Notes: generated from the letters alone by a model not told the origin. DNA of 64,000 bases from Methanomethylovorans sp041447285 (GCF_041447285.1 NZ_JBGMEB010000014.1:79987-143986); one strand, 5' to 3'. Counted from the first letter of the stretch, positions 9,660 to 19,535 are shown. Program-made: numbers and translations.

Positions 9660-12600
9660 TGCCAAAGAGGACAGATATTAAGAAAGTGTTGCTTATAGGC
9701 TCAGGTCCTATCACCATCGGACAGGCAGCAGAATTTGACTTTTCAGGTAGCCAGGCATGCAGGTCCCTCAAGGAAGAGGGGCTGCAGGTGGTGCTTGTCA
9801 ACTCCAATCCGGCTACTATTATGACAGATCCTGAGATGGCAGATGCAGTCTATATAGAGCCTCTTGATCCCAAGACCGTAGCAAAGATCATTGAAAAGGA
9901 AAGGCCTGATGGTATTATTGCAGGTATAGGCGGCCAGACCGGTCTTAACATTACCAGTGAGCTTGCTGAGATGGGAGTCTTTGAAAAGTTTGGAGTAAAA
10001 CTTTTGGGTACACCTCTTCAGGCCATTAAAAATACCGAGGATCGTGAACTCTTTAAGGAAACAATGGAGAGCATCGGAGAAAAAGTACCTCGCAGCAAGG
10101 CAGTGTCCACACTTGCAGAAGCAGAAGGGCTCATTGATGAGCTAGGTTTGCCTCTAATTATAAGGCCAGCTTACACGCTGGGAGGTGCCGGAGGCGGTAT
10201 AGCCCATTCCCGCGATGAACTATTGGAAATCACTGAAAGGGGACTTCGTCGCAGCCGTATCAGCCAAGTGCTTATAGAGGAAAGTGTGCTGGGCTGGAAG
10301 GAATTTGAGTACGAGGTCATGAGGGATGCCAACGATACTTGTATCGTAATATGTAACATGGAGAACCTCGATCCAATGGGTATACACACCGGAGAATCCA
10401 TTGTAGTCACACCTTCTCAGACACTTAACGATGAAGACCATCAGATGCTCAGGACAGCAGCCATTAAGATCATCCGTGCATTGGGAATTGAAGGTGGCTG
10501 TAACATACAGTTCGCTGTGAAGGATGGGGAATATAGAATAGTAGAGGTCAATCCTCGTGTATCCCGTTCATCTGCTCTTGCATCCAAGGCAACAGGCTAC
10601 CCAATAGCAAGGGTCACTGCAAAGATAGCTATAGGCATGGCGCTGGATGAGATCCTCAACGATGTTACCAAGAAAACCCCTGCATCCTTTGAACCCACCA
10701 TTGACTACATTGTGACAAAGATCCCACGCTGGCCATTCGATAAGTTTGTGACAGCAGATAAAACTTTGACCACTGCCATGAAGAGTACCGGAGAGGTAAT
10801 GGCCATCGGCAGGACCATTGAAGAGTCATTGCTCAAAGCTATAAGGTCACTGGATATTGACATGTGTCTTGGTAAAGGTGACTGGAATGATAATGAGATC
10901 CCGGCACTTCTGAAGACTCCCACAAGCGAAAGGCTCTTTGTTATATACAAAGCTCTTGCCACAGTTTTCTCAGTGGAAGAGGTTACAGAACTTACAGCTA
11001 TTGATCCTTTCTTCCTCAGGAAGATCAGAAACATCATTGAGATGGAAAATGCTCTTAAGGAAGCTGCTTCTAAGGGCGATCTGTCCATAGACCTTCTCAG
11101 GAAAAGCAAGCGTATGGGCTTCATTGACGAGCGCATTGGCGAGCTTACCGACAAGACCCGGGTAGAGATCAATGATCTAAGGCGTAATGCAGGTATCGTT
11201 GCCACTTATAAGATGGTAGACACCTGTGCTGCAGAGTTCGCGGCTGCAACTCCTTATTATTACTCATGCTACGAGCAGATGTGCGAGACAAATCCCTCTG
11301 ACAAGAAGAAGGTCCTTATCCTGGGTGCAGGTCCCATCAGGATCGGTCAGGGTATCGAATTCGACTACTGTACAGTACATGCTGTGACAGCCATCAGGGA
11401 AGAAGGCATAGAAGCTCATATCATAAACAACAACCCTGAAACTGTATCTACTGACTATGATACTTCTGACAAGCTCTTCTTTGAGCCTCTGACCCTTGAG
11501 GATGTTATGAACGTCATCGAGAGGGAGAAGCCTGATGGAGTGCTGGTGCAGTTTGGCGGCCAGACCTCTGTGAATCTCGCAATACCCCTGGAAAAAGAGC
11601 TCAAGAGGCGCACTGATATCCCAACCGTTATCATGGGCACTTCCCCTGCAGACATGGATGTTGCAGAGGATAGGGAAAAATTCAACTTAATGATGAAGAA
11701 GCTGGGGATCAACCAGCCGGAAGCGGGTTATGCAACTTCTCAGAAAGGGGCGTTTGAGGTTGCTGCACGTATTGGATATCCTGTACTTGTCAGGCCTTCA
11801 TACGTATTGGGCGGCAGGGCTATGGAGATAGTGTACGACCAGAACGATCTTGAAAGGTACATGCGCGAGGCTGTCAGGGTATCTCCGCAACATCCGATCC
11901 TCATTGATGATTTCCTGGAGAGCGCTTTAGAGATCGATGTTGATGCTGTATGTGATGGCAAGGATGTGCTCATAGGTGCTATTATGGAGCACATTGAGGA
12001 AGCAGGTGTGCATTCCGGTGACTCTGCCTGTGTGATCCCGCCTCAGTCATTTGATGAGGAAACCCTGGAAACTGTCAGGGACTACACACGTAAGATCGCA
12101 CTGGCATTGAACGTGAAGGGATTGCTCAACATCCAGATGGCAAAACAGAACGGTACTGTTTATGTCCTGGAAGCAAATCCTCGCTCAAGCAGGACTGTGC
12201 CCTTTGTTTCTAAGGCAGTGGGACTTCCGCTTGCGAAGATAGCTGCAAAGGTTATTATGGGTCATTCCTTGAAAGACATGGGTTATTCACTTGATAAGGA
12301 ACCCCAGGTGAACCATGTATCTGTTAAGGAAGTACTGTTGCCTTTCGACAAGCTGCCGGGTGCAGATCCGGTGCTGGGTCCTGAGATGAAGAGTACCGGT
12401 GAGGTCATGGGCATAGACTATGACTACGGCCGTGCTTTCTTCAAGGCGCAGCTTAGCGCAGATAACCTATTGCCTCTTAGTGGAAAGGTTTTCATGTCCA
12501 TCCGGGGGGCTGATAGGGTGCAGCTTGTGGAAGTTGCCCGTAAGCTGAAAAATGCCGGAATTGAGCTCATAGGCACTGACGGTACTGCGGAGTACCTTGC

Positions 12601-12886
12601 AGAGCATGGAATTAAGATGGATATCATCAAGAAGGTGCGTGAGGGAAGCCCCAATGTCATCGATATGATGCGCAGAAACGAGGTGTCCCTTGTAATCAAT
12701 ACGCCTATCAACAAACAGGCTCGTAAGGATGGTTACAGGATTCGCAGGGCTGCCGTGGACTTCAAGATACCGTACATCACCACCATCCAGGCAGCAATTG
12801 CTGCGGCCAGAGCCATTGAATCTATGAAAGCCGGTGAGATCATCACCAAGTCCATCAACGAATACCACAAGGATATCCTTAATTAA
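9659..12886 (+). CDS. carB: Carbamoyl-phosphate synthase large subunit
   Basis: Unsplit 1075-aa large subunit that makes carbamoyl phosphate from bicarbonate, ammonia and two ATP. Two homologous ATP-grasp halves are visible, each starting with a GSGPI/GAGPI nucleotide-fold motif (near residues 15 and 560) and each with ATP-grasp glycine motifs (RPAYTLGGAGGG; RPSYVLGGRAME). The last 140 residues form the MGS-like allosteric domain. Some methanogens split this gene; this one does not. A GGAAGGTGAG sequence inside the end of carA precedes ATG 9659. argG follows 60 bp later, so arginine synthesis genes are grouped. Confidence 0.96.
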   Translation: MPKRTDIKKVLLIGSGPITIGQAAEFDFSGSQACRSLKEEGLQVVLVNSNPATIMTDPEMADAVYIEPLDPKTVAKIIEKERPDGIIAGIGGQTGLNITSELAEMGVFEKFGVKLLGTPLQAIKNTEDRELFKETMESIGEKVPRSKAVSTLAEAEGLIDELGLPLIIRPAYTLGGAGGGIAHSRDELLEITERGLRRSRISQVLIEESVLGWKEFEYEVMRDANDTCIVICNMENLDPMGIHTGESIVVTPSQTLNDEDHQMLRTAAIKIIRALGIEGGCNIQFAVKDGEYRIVEVNPRVSRSSALASKATGYPIARVTAKIAIGMALDEILNDVTKKTPASFEPTIDYIVTKIPRWPFDKFVTADKTLTTAMKSTGEVMAIGRTIEESLLKAIRSLDIDMCLGKGDWNDNEIPALLKTPTSERLFVIYKALATVFSVEEVTELTAIDPFFLRKIRNIIEMENALKEAASKGDLSIDLLRKSKRMGFIDERIGELTDKTRVEINDLRRNAGIVATYKMVDTCAAEFAAATPYYYSCYEQMCETNPSDKKKVLILGAGPIRIGQGIEFDYCTVHAVTAIREEGIEAHIINNNPETVSTDYDTSDKLFFEPLTLEDVMNVIEREKPDGVLVQFGGQTSVNLAIPLEKELKRRTDIPTVIMGTSPADMDVAEDREKFNLMMKKLGINQPEAGYATSQKGAFEVAARIGYPVLVRPSYVLGGRAMEIVYDQNDLERYMREAVRVSPQHPILIDDFLESALEIDVDAVCDGKDVLIGAIMEHIEEAGVHSGDSACVIPPQSFDEETLETVRDYTRKIALALNVKGLLNIQMAKQNGTVYVLEANPRSSRTVPFVSKAVGLPLAKIAAKVIMGHSLKDMGYSLDKEPQVNHVSVKEVLLPFDKLPGADPVLGPEMKSTGEVMGIDYDYGRAFFKAQLSADNLLPLSGKVFMSIRGADRVQLVEVARKLKNAGIELIGTDGTAEYLAEHGIKMDIIKKVREGSPNVIDMMRRNEVSLVINTPINKQARKDGYRIRRAAVDFKIPYITTIQAAIAAARAIESMKAGEIITKSINEYHKDILN

Positions 12887-12905
12887 GGATACCCTTTTTT
12901 ACTTT
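12871..12905 (+). terminator. Palindrome and T-run overlapping the carB stop
   Basis: The palindrome atccttaattaaggat (12875-12890) contains the carB TAA stop and is followed by acccttttttactttt. It could terminate carAB just before argG, but transcripts may also read through because argG starts only 60 bp downstream. Confidence 0.5.
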
Positions 12906-12945
12906 TCTTGTCTTATATTTCGAGTATATTCTGAGGAAGGATATC

Positions 12946-14127
12946 ATGTCAAAGAAAGTAGTGCTCGCTTATTCAGGGGGATTGGATACATCCGTATGCA
13001 TCCCCATACTCAAGGAAGAATACGGTTACGATAAGGTCATCACAGTGTCCGTGGATGTTGGACAGCCAAAAAATGAAGTTCAAGAGGCTGAACAAAAGGC
13101 AAAGAAGATAAGTGACGGACATTACACCATTGATGCTAAAGCGGAATTTGTGAAGGATTACATTTTCCCTCTTATCAAAGCCAATGGTGACTATGAGGGT
13201 TATGTGATGGGTACTTCCGTAGCCCGTCCGCTCATTGCACGTAAAGTCGTGGAAGTTGCGGAGAAAGAAGGTGCAGTGGCACTTGCGCATGGCTGTACTG
13301 GCAAGGGTAACGACCAGCTTAGGTTCGAGGCTGTGTTCAGGCTCACCAGCATGGATGTCGTGGCACCAATGAGGGATATGAACCTAACACGTGAGTGGGA
13401 GATCGACTATGCAAAGAAGCATGGTATTCCCGTGGCAGCTACCACCGCCAAGCCGTGGAGTGTTGATGAGAACATCTGGAGTCGCAGTATCGAGGGTGGC
13501 AAACTGGAAGATCCCGGATTCATCCCTCCTGAGGAGATCTATCAGTGGACCGTATCCCCTGAGAAGGCACCTGAGGCTCAGAATGTTGTTATCGGCTTTG
13601 AGAACGGCGTGCCTGTATCCCTGGACGGTAAGAAACTTGGCGGCGTGGAGCTTATCGAACAGCTCAACGAGATCGCAGGCTCTCATGGCGTGGGACGCAC
13701 TGACATGATCGAGGACCGTGTGCTGGGACTTAAAGCCAGGGAGAATTATGAACACCCTGCAGCCACTGTATTGCTCACAGCCCACAGGGACCTGGAGAAG
13801 CTGGTGCTTACCAGGCTTGAGCTGAAGTTCAAGAAGATCGTGGACGAACAGTGGTCTGAGCTTGCCTATTCCGGTCTTGTGGACGAACCCCTATACCACG
13901 ACCTGAACGCTTTCATCGACAAGACCCAGGAGCGGGTCACAGGTACTGTCACAGTGAAGCTCTACAAAGGCAGCGTTACACTGCTGGCACGTACATCACC
14001 ATACGCCCTGTACTCCGAAGACCTTGTATCCTTCAACACTTCTTCCATCGACCAGAAGGACGCCGAGGGTTTTGCCAAGTACCACGGTTTCCAGGCCAGG
14101 CTGTACAAGAGATTTGTTGAGAAGTAA
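12946..14127 (+). CDS. argG: Argininosuccinate synthase
   Basis: Joins citrulline and aspartate with ATP to form argininosuccinate, the penultimate arginine step. The 393-aa length is typical. ATP-binding PP-loop motif AYSGGLDTSVC near residue 9; citrulline and aspartate site motifs GCTGKGNDQLRFE and EWEIDYAKKHGIPV are present. AAGGATATC precedes ATG 12946. It lies downstream of carAB on the same strand, consistent with a carbamoyl-phosphate to arginine group. Confidence 0.96.
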   Translation: MSKKVVLAYSGGLDTSVCIPILKEEYGYDKVITVSVDVGQPKNEVQEAEQKAKKISDGHYTIDAKAEFVKDYIFPLIKANGDYEGYVMGTSVARPLIARKVVEVAEKEGAVALAHGCTGKGNDQLRFEAVFRLTSMDVVAPMRDMNLTREWEIDYAKKHGIPVAATTAKPWSVDENIWSRSIEGGKLEDPGFIPPEEIYQWTVSPEKAPEAQNVVIGFENGVPVSLDGKKLGGVELIEQLNEIAGSHGVGRTDMIEDRVLGLKARENYEHPAATVLLTAHRDLEKLVLTRLELKFKKIVDEQWSELAYSGLVDEPLYHDLNAFIDKTQERVTGTVTVKLYKGSVTLLARTSPYALYSEDLVSFNTSSIDQKDAEGFAKYHGFQARLYKRFVEK

Positions 14128-14131
14128 GATC

Positions 14132-14162
14132 GTATGCTTAAGAGGCATACCTTCTTTTGTTC
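14132..14162 (+). terminator. Hairpin and T-rich tract after argG
   Basis: Arms gtatgc (14132-14137) and gcatac (14145-14150), followed by cttcttttgttc, just after the argG stop. Confidence 0.5.
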
Positions 14163-14311
14163 TATTTAATTTTATACAAGACTTTTCAGCACATATTCCT
14201 TTCATGAGGAATATTTTCCTATTACTTTTTTGATGGGAAAAGACAGCAAAAATTTGTAAGGTTACACTTTCCTTAAACTCTTAACTGGAGTATTTCAAAT
14301 GTACGTTTTCC

Positions 14312-15538
14312 TCAAAACATTGTTATTGGTGTTTTTTTGTTGATTAAATGAACCGATTGACAAGTTTCAAATACATCAATTCCTTCAGTGGACAAGCTAT
14401 CTTTGATATAATCTATACTGAACAATGTATTTTTAGTTAATATTGCAATTCTATGAATTAACATCCTTTTACTAAGCTTTTCCAGAGTAATTTCACCTTT
14501 GAGAATTATTTTATCTGGTTTACTATTATTGTCGTAGCTTAAATTCGAAAGGGAAAAAAGAGGATGATTTTTTGGACTTACAAGAGTATCATTACTATTA
14601 GGTGGAGTGATATCATCTGTAAATTGTAGTTTAAAACTTTCTTTGAACAATCCATCCATGATTAATTTGAACCCAGTATACGTCATTACACTACCTGAGT
14701 TACTAATATCGAAATAAACTCCGTTTATTTCTCTCCATAACCGAAGAAGTATTGTATATGCTTCAGAGATTACTTTTGGATTGAGATTCTCATGGGGTAA
14801 CATTATCTTGTTTTTAGAATGAAATAGCGAGCATCTAACGTTTTCGTATTGTGTACCTACAAGAAAGGCAACAGGATCTTTTGTTCCAAATGGAACTATT
14901 GTTAAAAGATCAATTTTTATGCTAATAAAGTTTAATGCTCGTTTAAACCATTTTGTTTCAGATTCATCATTATTTTTTGGACATATTTGATTCAGTGTGG
15001 ACTCAAAGGCTAAGAACAGATTTCTGTATGCTTCATATAAATCAGAACTCATTTGTGATAGACGATAAAATCTGAAAGCAGGTTCCCAACTTAATTGAGG
15101 TTGCTTCTGTAATGGTATTACATTTCCATCTTTGTCTTTTTGTATAATATTAACCCCTATTTGAGGGCAAAATTCTAAAATTCCAACCCTTCGTAAGGAA
15201 TATTGTCCATTGTAGTTTATTACAAGTGTGTGTTCATCTACAGGTTGAAGCGTGTGCATATGAATGTGATTTTGTAAGGAAAGTATATCTAACGATTTTT
15301 GACAATACTCAAAACCATTTTTTAATATTTCTTCGTCTGACAAAACTTGCTTGCATCGTGCTACAATTGAATTTTGCCCTTTTCTCATTTCAACTTCCAA
15401 ATTGCCATTATCGAATGAATATAATATATCTATTTGGCTGTCCAAATTTAGTTGAAAAGCTATACCACTATAAAAAATCTCTTTGCTATTATTTTTCCCT
15501 TCACGTCCCCCTAAGTAGATTTTGCCAATTTGAGCCAT
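14312..15538 (-). CDS. Uncharacterised 408-aa protein, possibly HEPN-like
   Basis: No firm family match. The N-terminal 150 residues look beta-rich. Residues about 160-270 are helical, with a pattern (YEAYRNLFLAFESTLNQI, then VRCSLFHSKN followed by a long helix) that resembles Apea-type HEPN domains, where an R-x4-H motif forms the RNase site; here it is R-C-S-L-F-H. The C-terminal third carries no recognised motif. Start ATG 15538 opens a leaderless or short-leader transcript. The gene is isolated and lower in GC than carB and argG, which suggests an acquired accessory gene, possibly a defence or stress RNase. That role is inference. Confidence 0.5.
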   Translation of the reverse strand: MAQIGKIYLGGREGKNNSKEIFYSGIAFQLNLDSQIDILYSFDNGNLEVEMRKGQNSIVARCKQVLSDEEILKNGFEYCQKSLDILSLQNHIHMHTLQPVDEHTLVINYNGQYSLRRVGILEFCPQIGVNIIQKDKDGNVIPLQKQPQLSWEPAFRFYRLSQMSSDLYEAYRNLFLAFESTLNQICPKNNDESETKWFKRALNFISIKIDLLTIVPFGTKDPVAFLVGTQYENVRCSLFHSKNKIMLPHENLNPKVISEAYTILLRLWREINGVYFDISNSGSVMTYTGFKLIMDGLFKESFKLQFTDDITPPNSNDTLVSPKNHPLFSLSNLSYDNNSKPDKIILKGEITLEKLSKRMLIHRIAILTKNTLFSIDYIKDSLSTEGIDVFETCQSVHLINKKTPITMF

Positions 15539-15824
15539 TTCTCACTTTCCTCTGTTTCAAGCTTAGTTAAATATAGACTACTTAATAAAAAGTTACTTTC
15601 TGTTTAATGCATCAAACTGTTAAGGTAGATTATTATATTCAGTACTACTTGGTAGATTCGGGAGAAGAGTACTGTTAACCCACAATGAATCAAATACAAC
15701 ATCTTAAACAATAATCAGTATTGTTTAAGGATATAATATTTATTCTGGGCCCTTACTTTACATTTTCACCGTAAAGATCCTAGGAATAGAAAATACAGCA
15801 GTTTTAAAAAGGGATATATAGAGC

Positions 15825-16710
15825 TTATTTTATGTTCTCTAGAGTTTTATACAAATGTAATCCAATAACATTGTAATGTATTTGCACCATTCCCTTTTCA
15901 TATGAACTGACTTTAGTCAGTTCCAGTTTTATGTCATCCTGCTCGGTGAACAATGGAATTCCTCCTCCCAGGACTATTGGCAGGATACCTACTATGATCT
16001 CATCCACTAAGCCTTTCTTAAGGAATTGATTTATAGAAAGCAGCGTAAAACCCCTGAGTCTTTAGCTCAGGGGATATAAGCGTACACTTTCCATCATAAC
16101 ATCTATATACTATTCTATCTTTCTTTAAATTACATTACAGCTTGCGATAACCAATCGGCTGTTACGATTGAGTTCACCATAAGGCGATAACTGGTCTTGA
16201 ATTAATCCAATGTTCCAAGTTCGTATTCATGTAAAGCCGAAAAGAACGAATGGACATAACTCAGTAAGGCAGGAGCTGCCTGATTTGAAGCTCATGGAGA
16301 TGCCGATGGTCATCTGTGAAGTGAGAAGCCACTTAGTCTTTAGCTGAGTGTTAGTTCACTAAATTACTTCCACCCATGATCCAGATGTTGCCTTTGGTTT
16401 CAGCTTGGATCCTATTCATGAATGAACTCATGTCCTCATCTGTAAACTCAATGTTCTTTTCTTCGGAATGGACTTTTTTATGGGTGAGCACATAAGACCT
16501 TTTTTCAGGATAGGGCCAGTCGATTCCAAACGACATAACCTTTTCATAAGTAGCGGCTCCCATCAAAATGACTTCGACATTTTTGATGAATTCCGGGTAG
16601 TAATCATAAGAAGGATCTTCTTCCAGCCAGTCAATATCACCGTTCTTCCTTGAGATAAAACCATCAAGGCTAGTGGCAATATAAACTATTTTCCTGTTCT
16701 TTTCAGTCAT
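15825..16710 (-). pseudogene. Dihydrofolate reductase-like (RibD C-terminal domain) gene split by an insertion
   Basis: Two minus-strand fragments make one DHFR/RibD-type reductase of about 180 aa. The N-terminal part (16710 down to about 16360) reads MTEKNRKIVYIATSLDGFIS through to IWIMGGSN. The C-terminal part (about 16030 down to 15825) reads QFLKKGLVDEIIVGILPIVLGGGIPLF. About 325-329 bp of unrelated DNA lie between them, in the loop after GGSN. Removing 325 or 328 bp restores the frame; removing 329 does not, so the exact junction is open. The family includes NADPH-dependent reductases of unknown substrate. As it stands, the first fragment ends at a stop inside the insert and the protein is probably inactive. 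Confidence 0.8.
16031..16359 (+). mobile_element. IS200/IS605-like non-autonomous element (no tnpA or tnpB)
   Basis: Insert of about 329 bp inside the reductase gene, placed right after TTGAT (16026-16030), the target pentamer known for ISDra2-type IS200/IS605 elements. Each end has a subterminal hairpin with the same 7-base loop tctttag: left arms cccctgag/ctcagggg (16051-16073), right arms cacttag/ctgagtg (16330-16350). The right end closes with tagttcac. There are no terminal inverted repeats or target duplication, as expected for this family. No ORF fills it. The right half (about 16140-16330) resembles the right-end region that in tnpB elements encodes the guide RNA. Family assignment rests on hairpins and target, not on a transposase. 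Confidence 0.6.
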
Positions 16711-16983
16711 AATACAGAATTAAAAGAAACTATGTAAATACATTTCCAAGTGCAATTAAAGCAAATTATTTTACTTTTCTTCTTGTATGTTAACACATTT
16801 CCTTATATATGTCATCTATAACGACACATTAATTGGTATCGTGAAGAAGTAAAGCAGGGCACGTAGGATTATCCCTGTTTTTAGTTTCTTCCGCGCGCTC
16901 TGTTAATATGGAATGTATAAAAGTGAATTAAAAGGGTTAGATGTGACAATAGGAAATTGCCACTTGATTTTTAAACTATTTTT

Positions 16984-17121
16984 TCAGTAGTAGTATAAAA
17001 TGTTTTTAAATACTTTCCCTTTTGAGAGAAGATGATCTTGTTTATTCAATATGAATCCATGTAGTACAGGCTTCAGTTTAAGCATTGAGGTTTCTTTTAT
17101 TGATTCTGTTTTTTCTCTCAT
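16984..17121 (-). CDS. Possible 45-aa small protein
   Basis: Short frame starting MREKTESIKE and ending FKNILYYY. It is preceded by a very good Shine-Dalgarno sequence (AAAAGGAGGGG, 8 nt before the ATG), which is the main reason to list it. Basic, no motif recognised. It runs divergently from the EIDAWC-repeat small gene at 17280. Confidence 0.4.
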   Translation of the reverse strand: MREKTESIKETSMLKLKPVLHGFILNKQDHLLSKGKVFKNILYYY

Positions 17122-17279
17122 GTAATACCCCTCCTTTTATAGGGCAGAATGCAACTACCGTGTTATTGTATATATAGTTACCTATCGATTTGTAAAACAA
17201 ATATTAATTATTGCAACAGACATTATCCTTAAATAAGGAAAAATCAATCTTTTTCCGACTAATCATATGGGGTAAAACC

Positions 17280-17492
17280 ATGTCCACTAATGGAAAAACC
17301 AAAAAGGTATCAAAAAAGGAAAAAGACATAAAAGTTCCTATACTGGAAGAAGAAATCGATGCCTGGTGCGATCTGCCTCCAAAATCTTCTGATTCAAAAA
17401 GTATAGCTGATATAGAGATCGATGCCTGGTGTGCAGGTTCTCCAGATCCTGATATTGAGCAGCAGGACAAGAAAAAGAAGAAAGATGAATAG
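17280..17492 (+). CDS. Small 70-aa protein with a duplicated EIDAWC motif
   Basis: ATG 17280 is preceded by GGGG 7 nt upstream. The product is very hydrophilic: a Lys-rich start (MSTNGKTKKV), two copies of EIDAWC (residues about 25-30 and 46-51) each followed by a Pro-containing tail (DLPP, AGSP), and a Lys-rich end. Both cysteines of the protein lie in the two copies. The function is unknown; a metal- or cluster-binding mini-protein or a modified-peptide precursor are possibilities without further support. The stop is TAG directly followed by TAA. It converges with the histidine kinase gene 6 bp away. Confidence 0.6.
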   Translation: MSTNGKTKKVSKKEKDIKVPILEEEIDAWCDLPPKSSDSKSIADIEIDAWCAGSPDPDIEQQDKKKKKDE

Positions 17493-17498
17493 TAATGA

Positions 17499-19436
17499 TC
17501 ATTTCTCTTTTTTGCTGATGGAGAACCAAAATGCACTACCTTTTCCTGCTGGATTGTCATTCACTCCGATGCTTCCGCCATGCAAATCAATTATTCTTTT
17601 TGCAATAGCTAACCCTAGGCCACTCCCTTTGACTCCACCCTTGTGTGCTCTGCTGAATCGATCAAATATCTGCTCCCTGTCGCTTACTTGTACACCTTCT
17701 CCGGAATCTATTACAAGTATTTTCCAATTGTTGTCCTCATCTTCGACTTTTATATCGATCTCGCTGTTAGAAGGACTATATTTGATGGCGTTTGACAGAA
17801 TATTGGAGAATACTTCCGCAATAATAGGATTTATCAGAGCATTATATTCCTGTTTAATTGGCAGCTTCAGAGAAATGTTCTTTGCCTTAAATTGTACCTG
17901 GTAGTTGTTTATCACCGAGATTAACAGAGGATAAAGATCAGCTATCTTAAAATCAAGCTCCTCGATGCTCTCAAATTTAGCAAGCTTGGCAGCATTATCT
18001 ATCAATTCAATGAGTTTAAGATCACTTTGTAATATCTTATCAAGCAATTCTTTTTTTTGGGAGTCCTCAGTAGTTTCAAGTAGGATCTCAGTATAACCTT
18101 TTATTACAGATGCAGGGCCGAGAAGATCATGCCTGAGTATATCAGTGAAAAGGTCTTTCATTCTAGTCAATTGCCTGAGCTCATTATTCGACTCGAGCAA
18201 CATTTCAGCCCTCTTGCTTTCTGAAAGATCTCTTGCAATGCTAATAATAGCATCCTTACCTTCATAATTTATATTCCGGCTACTTAATTCCACAGGGATA
18301 AGAGTTCCATCACGACTGACATGTACGGATTCTGAAAAGAATTCATTCTGTTTGAAAACAGCATTGATTTTCTTATCCATTTGTTGGGGTGAATGGTGAA
18401 GCATGATTTCCCAACGCTGCATTTTAAGGAGTTCATCTTTAGAATAGCTTAGAGTATCGCATGTTACTTTATTAACTTCAAGAAAATTACCTTTAAGGTC
18501 AGTAATATAAATGGCATCATTAACATTATTAAATATTGATCTGAATTTAGCTTCAGATATTTCCAGTTTGTGTTCATGTTCTTTTCGTTCACTTATATAG
18601 AACATTTGGAACATTATTATGATTGCTAAAATCAATAAGATTAAATAGATGCTCCCATGCCCAAGAGTTTCCCATAATTTTATGTGGGGACTTAGCATAG
18701 AATTTGATGGTAAAGCCCTAAGAAGCATTTCTCGGTTATATATTTTAAGAGATGCAGTTGTAAGAAATTCTTCTGCTGTTATAAACTGGGATTCATAATC
18801 TGGAGATATATATACAACTCTTTGGTTATCCATTAACTTAAACAGGATATTGCTATCATTCCCAATAGTTGATTGTTCTGTAAAAAAATCATCTAAAGTA
18901 AAGCTAAGTTGAAAAAATGAATTATTTCCATAGGGTACTAATAATGAATAGCAATAGCTTCCAGGTGCAATTTCATATGGTGCGGAAAGATATGGTTTTT
19001 CGTTGTGTTTTGCTATTAGCAAAGCTATTTCAAATTGTGAATTATTATCACCATATGCTGCTGGAATACTACTATTGATCGGTACTTTGAATAATTGCTG
19101 ATTCTCAGTATCGATAAAGTATATAGAAGAAAGAAATGCGTTCTCTTTGAGTAATGGTTCTGTTTTGATTAAGAATTCATATTGGCTCAGTGGTGGTGAA
19201 CTTGTTTGGATATCATATATTGTAAGAAGTTCTTGTGTAACTTCATCAAGTTCATCCTCAAGGTTCAAACTTATCTGCATGGATTGCATTTCTGTATTTG
19301 ATTCCATGCTTTTGATTGTATTATCTCTATTTTGTTCAATGGAATAACCTATGAGAAGTGCAAAAATTAAGACACTAAAAGCAAATAATAGGTTCCATCG
19401 GTTCCTGCTGACAAAATCATGGAAATGTGAACGCAT
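17499..19436 (-). CDS. Membrane sensor histidine kinase with extracytoplasmic sensor and PAS domain
   Basis: Product of 645 aa. TM1 near residues 15-33, an extracytoplasmic domain of about 230 residues with a Cache-like look, TM2 near 265-285 (IYLILLILAIIIMF), a PAS domain (about 300-415), HisKA with phospho-acceptor His in ILRHDLLGP near 434, and HATPase_c with N box (SNILSNAIKYSP), G1 (DSGEGV) and G2 (GSGLGLAIAK). No receiver or output gene is adjacent, so the partner is unknown. I chose ATG 19436 over TTG 19439; a TATA-like gatttatagtcc lies about 30 nt upstream, so the message may be leaderless. Confidence 0.88.
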   Translation of the reverse strand: MRSHFHDFVSRNRWNLLFAFSVLIFALLIGYSIEQNRDNTIKSMESNTEMQSMQISLNLEDELDEVTQELLTIYDIQTSSPPLSQYEFLIKTEPLLKENAFLSSIYFIDTENQQLFKVPINSSIPAAYGDNNSQFEIALLIAKHNEKPYLSAPYEIAPGSYCYSLLVPYGNNSFFQLSFTLDDFFTEQSTIGNDSNILFKLMDNQRVVYISPDYESQFITAEEFLTTASLKIYNREMLLRALPSNSMLSPHIKLWETLGHGSIYLILLILAIIIMFQMFYISERKEHEHKLEISEAKFRSIFNNVNDAIYITDLKGNFLEVNKVTCDTLSYSKDELLKMQRWEIMLHHSPQQMDKKINAVFKQNEFFSESVHVSRDGTLIPVELSSRNINYEGKDAIISIARDLSESKRAEMLLESNNELRQLTRMKDLFTDILRHDLLGPASVIKGYTEILLETTEDSQKKELLDKILQSDLKLIELIDNAAKLAKFESIEELDFKIADLYPLLISVINNYQVQFKAKNISLKLPIKQEYNALINPIIAEVFSNILSNAIKYSPSNSEIDIKVEDEDNNWKILVIDSGEGVQVSDREQIFDRFSRAHKGGVKGSGLGLAIAKRIIDLHGGSIGVNDNPAGKGSAFWFSISKKEK

Positions 19437-19535
19437 CAAATCTTATAGTAAGCAAGGACTATAAATCTCTATTCAAAGAAAGTAAATGTGATAAGGCAAC
19501 TGTGTAATGAGAATAATAAATAATAAAATCAAGGG

